Assembly (NCBI RefSeq): GCF_019468565.1 | Contig: NZ_CP080521.1 | Span: 7,812,001-7,876,000, forward strand | DNA: 64,000 nucleotides | Source: Pseudonocardia sp. DSM 110487 | GTDB taxonomy: Bacteria > Actinomycetota > Actinomycetes > Mycobacteriales > Pseudonocardiaceae | Reading direction: 5' to 3' | Shown here: in pieces, positions 33,961 to 41,961 of the stretch | How positions within the stretch are numbered: position 1 is the first letter of the stretch | Layout: each line of letters begins with the position of its first letter | Made by a program: the position numbers and the translations under genes | The notes under the pieces: generated by a model | The model's database searches: none | What the model saw: only the letters and a program-made list of their open reading frames with translations | What the model was told of the DNA's origin: nothing

Positions 33961-35166
33961 ATGGTCGCATCGCCTGCGGGCACCCCACGGGTCGCCATCG
34001 TCGGTGGCGGCATCGGCGGCCTCGCCGCAGCTGCCTTCCTGCACCGCGCCGGGCTGCCCAGCACCGTCTACGAACAGGCCCCGCAGCTCACAGAGGTCGG
34101 CGCGGGGCTCGTCCTCGCACCCAACGCGGCCCGGCTGTTGCGCCGGCTGGGCGTGCTGGACCGGCTCCACGAGCACGCCGTACCGCTGGACGTCGGGTGG
34201 GAGTTCCGCCGCTGGGAAGACGGGCGCGTCCTGTCCGCGGAGAACCTGGCCGACGCCTGCGAGCGGCTCTACGGCGAACACACCTACACCGTCCACCGGG
34301 CAGACCTCCTCACCGCGATCGCCTCCGCCGTCCCCCCGGACGCGCTCCAGCTGGGCAAACGCTGCACCGACCTCACGGTCAACGGCGACATCGCGCGGCT
34401 GGCGTTCGCCGACGGCACCCGCGCGGAGGCCGATGTGGTGATCGGCGCGGACGGAGTGCACTCGACGATCCGCGGCGCGATCACCGAACCGACGCCGGCG
34501 ACCTACTCCGGGATCTGCGCGTTCCGCGCCCTCGTGCCGGCCGACCGCGGCCCCTCGTTCGCGCGGCGCCGCGCCCAGACACTGTGGATCGGCCCCGACC
34601 ACCACCTCGTGCACTACCCCATCGCCGGCGAAACCGTGATCAACCTCGTCGCTTTCGCCCCGGCGGGCGAGTACACGACCGAGTCGTGGAGCGCCACCGC
34701 CACTGTGGAGGAGTTCCTCGCCGAGTTCGCCGGATGGGATCCCCGGCTGCAGGAACTGATCCGCGGTGCCGGCACCCCCGGCCGATGGGCGCTGCTCGAC
34801 CGGGAACCACTCCGACACTGGAGCCAGGGCCCCATCACCCTGCTCGGCGACGCCGCCCACCCCATGTTCCCCTTCTTCGCCCAAGGGGCAGCCCAGTCCA
34901 TCGAGGACGCCGCCGTTCTCGCCCGCTGCCTCGCCGACGACGTGCACGCACCCGAACGCGCCCTGCGCCGCTTCGAGTCGCTCCGGATCGAGCGCACCAC
35001 CCGGCTCCAGGACGTCAGCCACGCCCGAGCACACCTCAACCACCTGCCCGACGGGCCCGAACAACGAGCCCGCGACGCATCACTGGCCCATGCGGACCCG
35101 CTGGTCGACAACGGCTGGATCTACGCCCACGACGCCGAAGCCGAAGCGGCCGCAACCCCGGTCTGA
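33961..35166 (+). CDS. FAD-dependent aromatic monooxygenase (salicylate/6-hydroxynicotinate hydroxylase-like)
   Basis: 401 residues. GxGxxG FAD loop (VAIVGGGIGGLAAAAFL), DG motif (VIGADGVHSTIR) and the second FAD motif GDAAHPMFPFFAQGA identify a class A flavoprotein hydroxylase. ATG 33961 gives the usual family N-terminus; no clear ribosome site. Divergent from the IclR gene and followed 13 bases later by a SnoaL-like gene. Confidence 0.88.
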   Translation: MVASPAGTPRVAIVGGGIGGLAAAAFLHRAGLPSTVYEQAPQLTEVGAGLVLAPNAARLLRRLGVLDRLHEHAVPLDVGWEFRRWEDGRVLSAENLADACERLYGEHTYTVHRADLLTAIASAVPPDALQLGKRCTDLTVNGDIARLAFADGTRAEADVVIGADGVHSTIRGAITEPTPATYSGICAFRALVPADRGPSFARRRAQTLWIGPDHHLVHYPIAGETVINLVAFAPAGEYTTESWSATATVEEFLAEFAGWDPRLQELIRGAGTPGRWALLDREPLRHWSQGPITLLGDAAHPMFPFFAQGAAQSIEDAAVLARCLADDVHAPERALRRFESLRIERTTRLQDVSHARAHLNHLPDGPEQRARDASLAHADPLVDNGWIYAHDAEAEAAATPV

Positions 35167-35179
35167 CGAGGAGGTACCG

Positions 35180-35788
35180 ATGATGAACGCCGACCAGGCG
35201 GAGATCAGACAGCTCGTGGAGAACTGGGCGCTGTGGCGGGACGCAGGCGACTGGGACCGGTTCGCCACGACGTGGCACCCGGACGGATGGATGAGCGCCA
35301 CGTGGTTCCAGGGCCCTGCCGCCGACTTCATCGCCGCGAGCAGGCGGGGCTTCGAGAACGGCGTCAGCATCCTGCACTTCCTGGGCGGGCACACCTCGGA
35401 CGTCGCCGAGGACCGGGCGATCGCCCAGACCAAGATGACGATCAACCAGCGCGCGGAGGTCGACGACGTCCAGGTGGACGTGGTGTGCACCGGCCGCTTC
35501 TACGACTTCCTGTCCCGGGACGACAACGAGTGGACGATCGTTCGCCGCCAGCCCATCTACGAGAAGGACCGCCTCGACGTCGTCGACCCCGCCGCCTCGC
35601 TCGAGCTCGACCCCGAGCTGCTCGCCCGGTTCCCCGACGGGTACCGCCATCTCGGATACGTGCAGACGAAGGCCGGGTTCACGGTGAAGCCCGGCCTGCC
35701 GGACCTGGTCGGAGAGGCGGTCGACCGGCTCTACCGCGAGGGCGCCGCATGGCTGGCGGGCTCGGAGCGGCCCGGGGTGCCGGCGTGA
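35180..35788 (+). CDS. SnoaL-like (NTF2-fold) protein
   Basis: 202 residues: the first 130 match SnoaL_4-type domains (LVENWALWRDAGDWDRFATTWHPDGWMSATWFQGPAADFIAA; FLGGHTSDV), followed by a 65-residue extension with no clear match. GAGGAGG before two consecutive ATG codons. In operon with the FAD monooxygenase; possibly an isomerase/dehydratase or a hydroxylase partner. Confidence 0.8.
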   Translation: MMNADQAEIRQLVENWALWRDAGDWDRFATTWHPDGWMSATWFQGPAADFIAASRRGFENGVSILHFLGGHTSDVAEDRAIAQTKMTINQRAEVDDVQVDVVCTGRFYDFLSRDDNEWTIVRRQPIYEKDRLDVVDPAASLELDPELLARFPDGYRHLGYVQTKAGFTVKPGLPDLVGEAVDRLYREGAAWLAGSERPGVPA

Positions 35789-35892
35789 CTCGCCTCTGAC
35801 GGCCCTTATCAAACCGGCAGGTCGGGCCCTCATCAAGCCGCCAGGCCGCAAGGCCTCCGGTGGCGCCGCGCATCGTGCGGGGCCGCCCCTCC

Positions 35893-35945
35893 CCTGTCAA
35901 GGGCGCTCCGCGTCGCTTCGCGATCGCTTCGCGACCCTTGACAGG
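35893..35945. repeat. Intergenic hairpin with 11-bp perfect arms
   Basis: CCTGTCAAGGG and CCCTTGACAGG flank a loop that itself contains a tandem TCGCTTCGCGA unit. Another perfect 9-bp stem, GGGCAGGCC/GGCCTGCCC, follows at 35978-35998. The region 35789-36304 has no gene; it is built of such palindromes. Confidence 0.65.
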
Positions 35946-36003
35946 CGAGCCTCTGCGACCCCTCTGGGCAGTAGCACGGGCAGGCCAAGGGCCTGCCCAG
36001 ATG

Positions 36004-36108
36004 GGCGCGCGGCGCCACCGGAGGCGGATTCACGGGCATGATCAAGGCTTCGGCGCGGAAACGGGCAAAAACCACCCGGGAACGCGCCGAACTGCTGATC
36101 AAGCCGCC
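36004..36108 (+). repeat. Dispersed intergenic repeat B, copy 1
   Basis: Core 36039-36101 (63 bp) runs from TGATCA through TTCGGCGCG to CGCGCCGAA and TGATCA, so it is itself an inverted repeat. An inverted copy with the same 63-bp core length lies at 43330-43392; flanks such as GGCGCC...GGAGGCGG are also shared. About 80% identical by eye. Confidence 0.75.
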
Positions 36109-36304
36109 ATTCCGGGGACAATGCGGCGATCAAGGCGAAATGGTCGCTAGATGATCTTCAATCGCGACCACCAGCCCTTGATCACCGCACTGACCTGCCA
36201 GTATCGGGTGCAGATGGTCCTTGTCGCTGGGCTTTTCGGGTGAACCCCCGTCACGCTGCCCGAATGCGGCCGGGAATGTCAGGGTGCGAACGTAGTTTCG
36301 AATC

Positions 36305-38107
36305 GTGGCCGGAATGGCGGAACTCGTGGACCGGGCGGTGGCGCTACCGCCCGGTCCGGAGCTGTCCGCCGTCCTGGATGCGCTGCCCCGGGAGAAGGTC
36401 CCGAACACTCGTCTGGTCGAGGTGGTGCGGGCTCGGGCCCGGCAGCTGGCCCATGACCAGGCAGAACTGTTCGCCGACTTGGTGGAGATCGCCCACGCCG
36501 TCGCCATCGCCGACCTGCCCGGCGACCGGGCCGAGGCGGTGGCGCGGGCCGCGGAGCAGTTCGAGTGGGCCTCCCACGAGATCGCCGCCGGACTCACCTG
36601 GACCCCCACCGCCACCGACCGGGAACTCGGGTTCGCCACCGCCCTGGTCGAACGCCTACCGCTGGTCTACGAATCCCTCCGGCACGGCCACATCGACCGC
36701 GGTAAGGCACGGGTCTTCGTCGAATACCTCGACCCGGCGAACGGTGACCTCACCGACCAGCAGAGCCGGCGGCTCTGCGAGAAATTCGTGCCGCAGGCGC
36801 CGGGATTGACCACCAAACAGCTCTCGGACCGGCTGTACCGGGCGCTGCACGCGATCGACCCCGACCTGCGCCGCCGCCGATACGAGCGCGCCGTGCAGGG
36901 CCGAGGCGTGGCGCTGTACCTCGACCCGCGCACCGGCACGGCCATCCTGGTCGGGAACGGACTCCCACCCGACGAAGCGGCCGCCGCGGGCCAGCGGATC
37001 GACCGGCTCGTGGAGGCCACCAAACGGGCCGGGCACCCAGCACGACGGGCACAGATCAGCGCCGACATCTACCTCGGAATGCTCAACGGCACCTTCCACG
37101 GCCTCACCGAGAACGACATCATCAACCGGCTCCTGGCCACCCGACGACCCGAAGACGGCCCCGACATCGACCATCCCGACGACCACCCCGCAGCCGAGGC
37201 CGCTGCCACAGCTGCCGCCCCGGCGGGCGAGAACGCCGAGCGGTGGACCGGAGACCGGGTCGCCACCCGCGAGGGCATCGAGATCCGAGTCGGGCTCGCC
37301 ACCCTCGCCGGGCTGGACGACCGGCCCGGCGAGATCCCCGGCCTCGGACCCGTCGGTGCCCACCTCGCCCGCACCGCCGTCGCCGCCCAACGGCGGGGGG
37401 CGTCCTGGAAGTTCGCCATCGTCGACACCGACGGCCACCTCCTCCTCGCCGGACCGCTCCGGCGCCGCCCCCGCACCTCCACGCGAGCTCTTCCGGTGCG
37501 GGGCGGGATCGTCGAGCTCCACCTCACCCTCGACGAGCTCGGCGGCTACGGCACCGACCCGGTCCTCGGCGACTGGAACGGGCTGCTGGCCGAGATCGCC
37601 GACGCCTGGGCCGACCGCGACGAGCTCCGCCGGCGACTGGCCGCCAACCCGCACGCACGGTTCGCGCGCGGCCGGCTCGCCGACCACATCCGCATCCGCG
37701 ACCGGAACTGCTGCGGCCCGGGCTGCACCCGCCCGGCACGGCGCAGCGACCTCGACCACACCCGCGACCACGCCCGCGGCGGCGAAACCGTCGAGGTGAA
37801 CATCGGCCCCGCCTGCAAGCGTCACCATCCGGACAAGGATCGGCACTGGTCCCTGGCCCAGCCCGAGCCCGGGCTGTTCCTGTGGATCAGTCCGTTGGGG
37901 CGCATCTACGTCCCGAAGGGCGAACCGGTCCGCCCCGACCTGCCCGACCCGGACCCATCGCCACAGCCGGACGACGAAACCGGCGCCGAGGTCGACCAGC
38001 GGCTGCGCATGGTCGACCCGCGAATCCTGGAACGACCGGAGGCGGACCTGCCTCGGCCACCACCGCCGAAACCCGAACCGCCACCGGACGAGCAGCCGCC
38101 GTTCTGA
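36305..38107 (+). CDS. DUF222/HNH endonuclease-type protein (13E12 family)
   Basis: 600 residues. DUF222 domain over most of the N-terminal half and a C-terminal HNH domain at about 463-505 (CCGPGCTRPARRSDLDHTRDHARGG ... CKRHH) with paired Cys and His residues for zinc. A Pro-rich, acidic tail follows. This family is expanded in actinobacterial genomes, often near repeats, and is suspected to be mobile; its function is not established. GTG start at 36305, or ATG nine bases later. Flanked by palindromic repeats on its 5' side. Confidence 0.85.
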   Translation: MAGMAELVDRAVALPPGPELSAVLDALPREKVPNTRLVEVVRARARQLAHDQAELFADLVEIAHAVAIADLPGDRAEAVARAAEQFEWASHEIAAGLTWTPTATDRELGFATALVERLPLVYESLRHGHIDRGKARVFVEYLDPANGDLTDQQSRRLCEKFVPQAPGLTTKQLSDRLYRALHAIDPDLRRRRYERAVQGRGVALYLDPRTGTAILVGNGLPPDEAAAAGQRIDRLVEATKRAGHPARRAQISADIYLGMLNGTFHGLTENDIINRLLATRRPEDGPDIDHPDDHPAAEAAATAAAPAGENAERWTGDRVATREGIEIRVGLATLAGLDDRPGEIPGLGPVGAHLARTAVAAQRRGASWKFAIVDTDGHLLLAGPLRRRPRTSTRALPVRGGIVELHLTLDELGGYGTDPVLGDWNGLLAEIADAWADRDELRRRLAANPHARFARGRLADHIRIRDRNCCGPGCTRPARRSDLDHTRDHARGGETVEVNIGPACKRHHPDKDRHWSLAQPEPGLFLWISPLGRIYVPKGEPVRPDLPDPDPSPQPDDETGAEVDQRLRMVDPRILERPEADLPRPPPPKPEPPPDEQPPF

Positions 38108-38156
38108 GGGGCGGCACCAACGGCCGAGCGGTCAGCGCCAGGAGAAGTCGCCGGGA

Positions 38157-39143
38157 TCAGTGGCCGGTCATGCGCTCGAGGTGTTCCGGGTAGCGGGCAC
38201 CTTGCACCTGGATCGCCGACGCGGCCTTCTCGATCTCGGCCAGATCGTCGGCGTCGAGCTCGACGTCGGCCGCACCGAGGTTCTCCTCGAGCCGGCCGAG
38301 TCGTTTGGTGCCCGGGATCGGGACGATCCACGGCTTCTGGGCGAGCAGCCACGCCAGCGCGACCTGTCCCGGGGTGGCGCCCTTGCGGGCGGCGATGGTG
38401 CCCAGCAGGTCCACCAGCGCCTGGTTGGCCTGGCGCGCCTCTGCCTCGAACCGCGGGATCGTGGTGCGGATGTCCGAGCTGTCGAAGGCCGTGTTCGGGT
38501 CGATCGTCCCGGTGAGGAACCCCTTGCCGAGCGGGCTGTAGGGCACGAACCCGATGCCGAGCTCCTCGCACGTGGCCAGCACTTGCTCCTCGGGACGCCG
38601 CCACCAGAGCGAGTACTCGCTCTGGACCGCGGTGACGGGCTGGACGGCGTGCGCCCGCCGGATCGTGGCCGCGGCCGCCTCGGACATCCCGAAGTGCCTG
38701 ACCTTGCCCTCCGCGATGAGCTCACCGACGGCGCCCGCGACGTCCTCGATCGGCACCTCCGGGTTGACCCGGTGCTGGTAGAACAGGTCGATCGCATCGA
38801 TCTGCAGCCGCCGCATCGACTGCTCCGCCACCTGCTTGATGTGCTCGGGCCGACTCGACAGACCGGTCTGGCGCCCCTGATCGTCGAAGGCGAAGCCGAA
38901 CTTGGTCGCGATCACCACCTCACCGCGGAACGGCGCGAGGGCCTCCCCGACGAGCTCCTCGTTGACGAACGGTCCGTAGACCTCGGCGGTGTCGAAGAAG
39001 GTCACGCCGCGATCGACGGCCGCCCGGACCAGGGCGATCGCGTCGTGCCGCTCCGGCACCGGTCCGTAGCTCTGGCTCAGGCCCATGCAGCCGTAGCCGA
39101 TCTCAGAGACGGTCAGGTCGCGTCCGAGCGTCCGGGTCTTCAT
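38157..39143 (-). CDS. Aldo/keto reductase
   Basis: 328 residues, complete. N-terminal MKTRTLGRDLTVSEIGYGCMGLS, catalytic set Asp (FFDTAEVYGPFVNEELVG), Tyr, Lys (VVIATKFGF) and His (YQHRVNPEVPIED), and C-terminal NADPH site (PIPGTKRLGRLEENLGA). The ATG shares one base with the stop of the decarboxylase remnant, so it was the second gene of an operon whose first gene is now broken. Confidence 0.92.
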   Translation of the reverse strand: MKTRTLGRDLTVSEIGYGCMGLSQSYGPVPERHDAIALVRAAVDRGVTFFDTAEVYGPFVNEELVGEALAPFRGEVVIATKFGFAFDDQGRQTGLSSRPEHIKQVAEQSMRRLQIDAIDLFYQHRVNPEVPIEDVAGAVGELIAEGKVRHFGMSEAAAATIRRAHAVQPVTAVQSEYSLWWRRPEEQVLATCEELGIGFVPYSPLGKGFLTGTIDPNTAFDSSDIRTTIPRFEAEARQANQALVDLLGTIAARKGATPGQVALAWLLAQKPWIVPIPGTKRLGRLEENLGAADVELDADDLAEIEKAASAIQVQGARYPEHLERMTGH

Positions 39144-39286
39144 CAATGGTCTCCTCCACTTCGGAAGATGCGCTTGGCGACTGCCATCGCGGACATCGCC
39201 TTCGGCCACCCCGCGTAGAACGCCAGGTGCGTGATCGTTTCGATCAGCTCGTCCTCGGTGGCGCCGTTGTCCTTGTTCTCGAGGCA
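39143..39286 (-). pseudogene. C-terminal remnant of a carboxymuconolactone decarboxylase family protein
   Basis: About 45 residues (NGATEDELIETITHLAFYAGWPKAMSAMAVAKRIF) are the unmistakable tail of the family; the N-terminal 80 or so residues, including the catalytic Cys region, are missing. The cut falls about 85 bp before the start of the divergent XRE gene. Confidence 0.82.
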
Positions 39287-39371
39287 ACCTCGTTTCCCGC
39301 CCGCATGGGAGGTCGAACCTGTAGGGGGTTCCAGCTCAACCCCCCTCGGCCCCCGCGAAGGATCTACCGTC

Positions 39372-40268
39372 ATGGCTGTGGACAACCGGGCCGAGATCCG
39401 CGAGTTCCTGGCCAGCCGGCGCGCCAAGGTCACGCCGGAACAGGTCGGGCTGCCGGCGGGCGGCGGCAAGCGCCGCGTCCCCGGCCTGCGCCGCGAAGAG
39501 GTCGCCGTGCTCGCAGGCGTCAGCACCGACTGGTACTCCAAACTGGAGAAAGGCCACTTGGGCGGCGTCTCCACCGACGTACTCGACGCCGTCGCCCGCG
39601 CACTGCAACTCGACGAAGCCGAGCGCACCCATCTCTTCAACCTCGCCAGGGCCGCCAGGGCCACCAGCCCCGACCGCACCCCACGCCGACGCGGCCGGTC
39701 CCGCGTCCGGCCGAGCGTGCAGCGCATCCTCGACTCGATGGTCACCACGCCCGCGTTCGTCCGCAACGGACGTCTGGACCTGGTCGCGATCAACGCGCTC
39801 GGCCGGGCCCTCTTCTCCCCGGCGTTCGCGGACCCGGTCCGGCCCGCGAACCTCGCCCGGTTCAACTTCCTCGACCCGGCGGCGCGCGACTTCTACCCGG
39901 ACTGGAACAACTCCGCCAACACCACCGTCGCCCTGCTGCGCACCGAAGCCGGCCGCGACCCCCACAACAAGGACCTCGCCGACCTCATCGGCGAGCTCGC
40001 CACGCGCAGCGACGCGTTCCGCGTCCGCTGGGCCGCCCACGACGTGCGCCTGCACCGCAGCGGCGTCAAGCACTTCCACCACCCGGCCGTCGGCACCGTC
40101 GAGCTCTCCTTCGACGCCTTGGACCTCCCCACCGACCCCGGTCTCACCCTCACCGCCTACACCGCCGAACCCGGCTCCCCGTCGGAGGATGCGCTCAGGC
40201 TGCTCGCCAGCTGGGCGGCCACCGCCGGTTCAGAGCCCCTCGACCACACCCCGACCAGCAAGGACTGA
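39372..40268 (+). CDS. XRE family regulator with MmyB-like ligand-binding domain
   Basis: 298 residues. HTH (PGLRREEVAVLAGVSTDWYSKLEKGHLGG) and MLTR domain (NLARFNFLDPAARDFYPDW; HDVRLHRSGVKHFHHPAVGTVELSF). Divergent from the decarboxylase remnant and aldo/keto reductase. Start at the ATG giving the standard family N-terminus. Third copy of this regulator type in the window. Confidence 0.88.
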   Translation: MAVDNRAEIREFLASRRAKVTPEQVGLPAGGGKRRVPGLRREEVAVLAGVSTDWYSKLEKGHLGGVSTDVLDAVARALQLDEAERTHLFNLARAARATSPDRTPRRRGRSRVRPSVQRILDSMVTTPAFVRNGRLDLVAINALGRALFSPAFADPVRPANLARFNFLDPAARDFYPDWNNSANTTVALLRTEAGRDPHNKDLADLIGELATRSDAFRVRWAAHDVRLHRSGVKHFHHPAVGTVELSFDALDLPTDPGLTLTAYTAEPGSPSEDALRLLASWAATAGSEPLDHTPTSKD

Positions 40269-40309
40269 AACCACGCCGGCGCCGACTGTACGTGGCGGGC
40301 CCGACCTGC

Positions 40310-41113
40310 TCAGGCAGATCGGGGCGGGTTGAGCTCGGCGAGCCGCGCCGCGCTCTCGCGGTCCATCGGCAGGAACGTCTCGATCGCGAGGTTCGCGGCC
40401 GTGACGTCGAGCGGGGCTCCGAGGGTGGCGATGACCGTGAACAGCCTGACCTCGCCGATGGGAGTTTGGAGCGTGAACGAGACCACCGGCTGGGTGGCGG
40501 GGCTCGTCGGCGCCTCGCCGGGGAGGTAGGACTCGACCTCCTCGACGAGCTCGGCGAGGGCCGGATCGGCGTCTTCGCGGCTCCTCCGCTTCAGCCGGTG
40601 AATCAGCGGCGCGTTGCACGCGGCGGTCAACGACGAGATCCGCGGCAGGCCGCCCGGGTGAACGCCGAGGCGGAGCATGTTGATCGGTGGCTCGAGGAGC
40701 TCCGGGTCAACACCGTCCCAGAGAAGCGGCGCGGCTCGATTGGACTCGATCAAGTTCCAGAGCCCGTCGACGATCAGAGCCGGGTTCGGTTCGTGGGCCT
40801 CGAGCAGCCGCTCGAGCGACTCCCGAAGCGGCTGCATCACCTCCCCCTGGTAGGGCAGGTCCAGATACGAAGGCGCGAAGCCGCCCGCGAGCAGCAGTCG
40901 ATTGCGCTCCGCGATCGGCAGATCGAGGTGCTGGGCCAGGTGCAGGAGGAGCTGTCGACTCGGGCTGGAGCGGCCGGTCTCGATGAAGCTCAAGTGCTTG
41001 GTCGAGACGTTGGCGTCCAGGGACAGCGCGAGCTGGCTGAGGCCGCGTCGCGTGCGCCAGAAGCGGATCAGCTCGCCGGCTGTCTCAGGCTCCCGCTCGG
41101 TCTGGACGACCAC
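40310..41113 (-). CDS. XRE family regulator (MLTR-type C-terminal domain, shorter form)
   Basis: 267 residues. HTH (RRGLSQLALSLDANVSTKHLSFIETGRSSPSRQLLLHLAQHLDLP) and a ligand domain with NLIESNRAAPLLWDGVD, PPINMLRLGVHPGGL and the closing ETFLPMD. GTG start at 41113. Divergent from a SnoaL/ABM pair, with a strong inverted repeat between them. Confidence 0.88.
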   Translation of the reverse strand: MVVQTEREPETAGELIRFWRTRRGLSQLALSLDANVSTKHLSFIETGRSSPSRQLLLHLAQHLDLPIAERNRLLLAGGFAPSYLDLPYQGEVMQPLRESLERLLEAHEPNPALIVDGLWNLIESNRAAPLLWDGVDPELLEPPINMLRLGVHPGGLPRISSLTAACNAPLIHRLKRRSREDADPALAELVEEVESYLPGEAPTSPATQPVVSFTLQTPIGEVRLFTVIATLGAPLDVTAANLAIETFLPMDRESAARLAELNPPRSA

Positions 41114-41148
41114 GTGGATCAGGCTAGCGGGGCGTCCTGCCCGGGTCC

Positions 41149-41192
41149 ATTACGCCTCGTGTAGTGCCGAACGGCGTTACACGAGAGGTAAT
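41149..41192. promoter_or_regulatory. Operator: 15-bp inverted repeat between xre and snoaL
   Basis: ATTACGCCTCGTGTA (41149-41163) and TACACGAGAGGTAAT (41178-41192) match as inverted copies at 13 of 15 positions, with GCCGAACGGC in the centre. Located 36 bp from the XRE start. Confidence 0.65.
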
Positions 41193-41249
41193 CGACGCGC
41201 GGCATCCCCTCCGGGATCGTTGAAAGCGAAGCAACGGAAGGGAATGGCC

Positions 41250-41636
41250 ATGACGACAACAGGCAGTGGGGACGACGCGATGAGGGTGCGAACCACCCGC
41301 GAGGTACTCGACCTGTACAACGATGCTTTCCGTCTGCACGACCCAGGGCTACTGGATGATCTGATCGCGGACGATTGCGTCATCGAGGACACGGGACCGG
41401 CTCCGGACGGTGTTCGCCGTGAGGGCGGTCAGGCGTGCCTGGCGCGGTGGTCCGAGCTCGCGGAGAACCGTGCACTGAGGTTCACGCCGGAGGCGGCGGA
41501 GATCCACGGGGATCTCGCGGTCCAGCCGTGGGGCCTGCAGTGGGGCGACGGCGCGCAGGACCGTGTCCGTGGCGTGAACCTCATCCGGATCCGCGATGGC
41601 CGGATCGTCGAGGCACGCGGCTACGTGAAGGCCTGA
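41250..41636 (+). CDS. SnoaL-like (NTF2-fold) protein
   Basis: 128 residues. LDLYNDAFRLHDPGLLDDLIADDCVIED and a DGRIVEARGYVKA end identify a SnoaL-like fold. Of two in-frame ATGs six bases apart, the second is better spaced from GGAAGGG. Paired with an antibiotic-biosynthesis-monooxygenase-type gene 25 bp downstream and divergent from its probable XRE regulator. Confidence 0.82.
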   Translation: MTTTGSGDDAMRVRTTREVLDLYNDAFRLHDPGLLDDLIADDCVIEDTGPAPDGVRREGGQACLARWSELAENRALRFTPEAAEIHGDLAVQPWGLQWGDGAQDRVRGVNLIRIRDGRIVEARGYVKA

Positions 41637-41661
41637 TGAGGACCGATCCCGAGGAGGAAAA

Positions 41662-41946
41662 ATGATCATCATTGCCGGCCACGAGCTCGTAGAAGCCGAG
41701 CAGCGCGACATCTTCGTCGCTGCCTTCCGTGATCTCGTCACGCGCGCTCGTGACTTCGACGGATGCATGCACATCGCCATCACCGCCGACTCCGTGGATC
41801 CTGAACGGGTCAATATGGTCGAGGTGTGGCGGGACGCCGACGCGCTGAACAAGTGGCGGAAGCGGGCCAAAGGTCCGAAAGTCGGCAAACCCAAGCACAT
41901 CGAGGTCAAGCGATACGACGCCACCGACGGTGTCCCGCTCTTCTGA
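41662..41946 (+). CDS. Antibiotic biosynthesis monooxygenase (ABM) domain protein
   Basis: 94 residues, single ABM/dimeric alpha-beta barrel: IIIAGHELVEAEQRDIFVAAFRDLV, DGCMHIAITADSVDPERVNMVEVWRD. AGGAGG before ATG. Probably a cofactor-free oxygenase or quinone-handling protein acting with the SnoaL-like protein. Confidence 0.85.
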   Translation: MIIIAGHELVEAEQRDIFVAAFRDLVTRARDFDGCMHIAITADSVDPERVNMVEVWRDADALNKWRKRAKGPKVGKPKHIEVKRYDATDGVPLF

Positions 41947-41961
41947 CGGCCGATCGGGCGA

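Noticed and set aside
35893..36108. CRISPR array
   Set aside because: The palindromes here differ from one another and are not evenly spaced direct repeats; no cas genes are nearby.
36305..38107. Restriction endonuclease or phage defence gene
   Set aside because: The HNH domain is of the DUF222/13E12 type, with no methyltransferase or other defence gene alongside; function left open.
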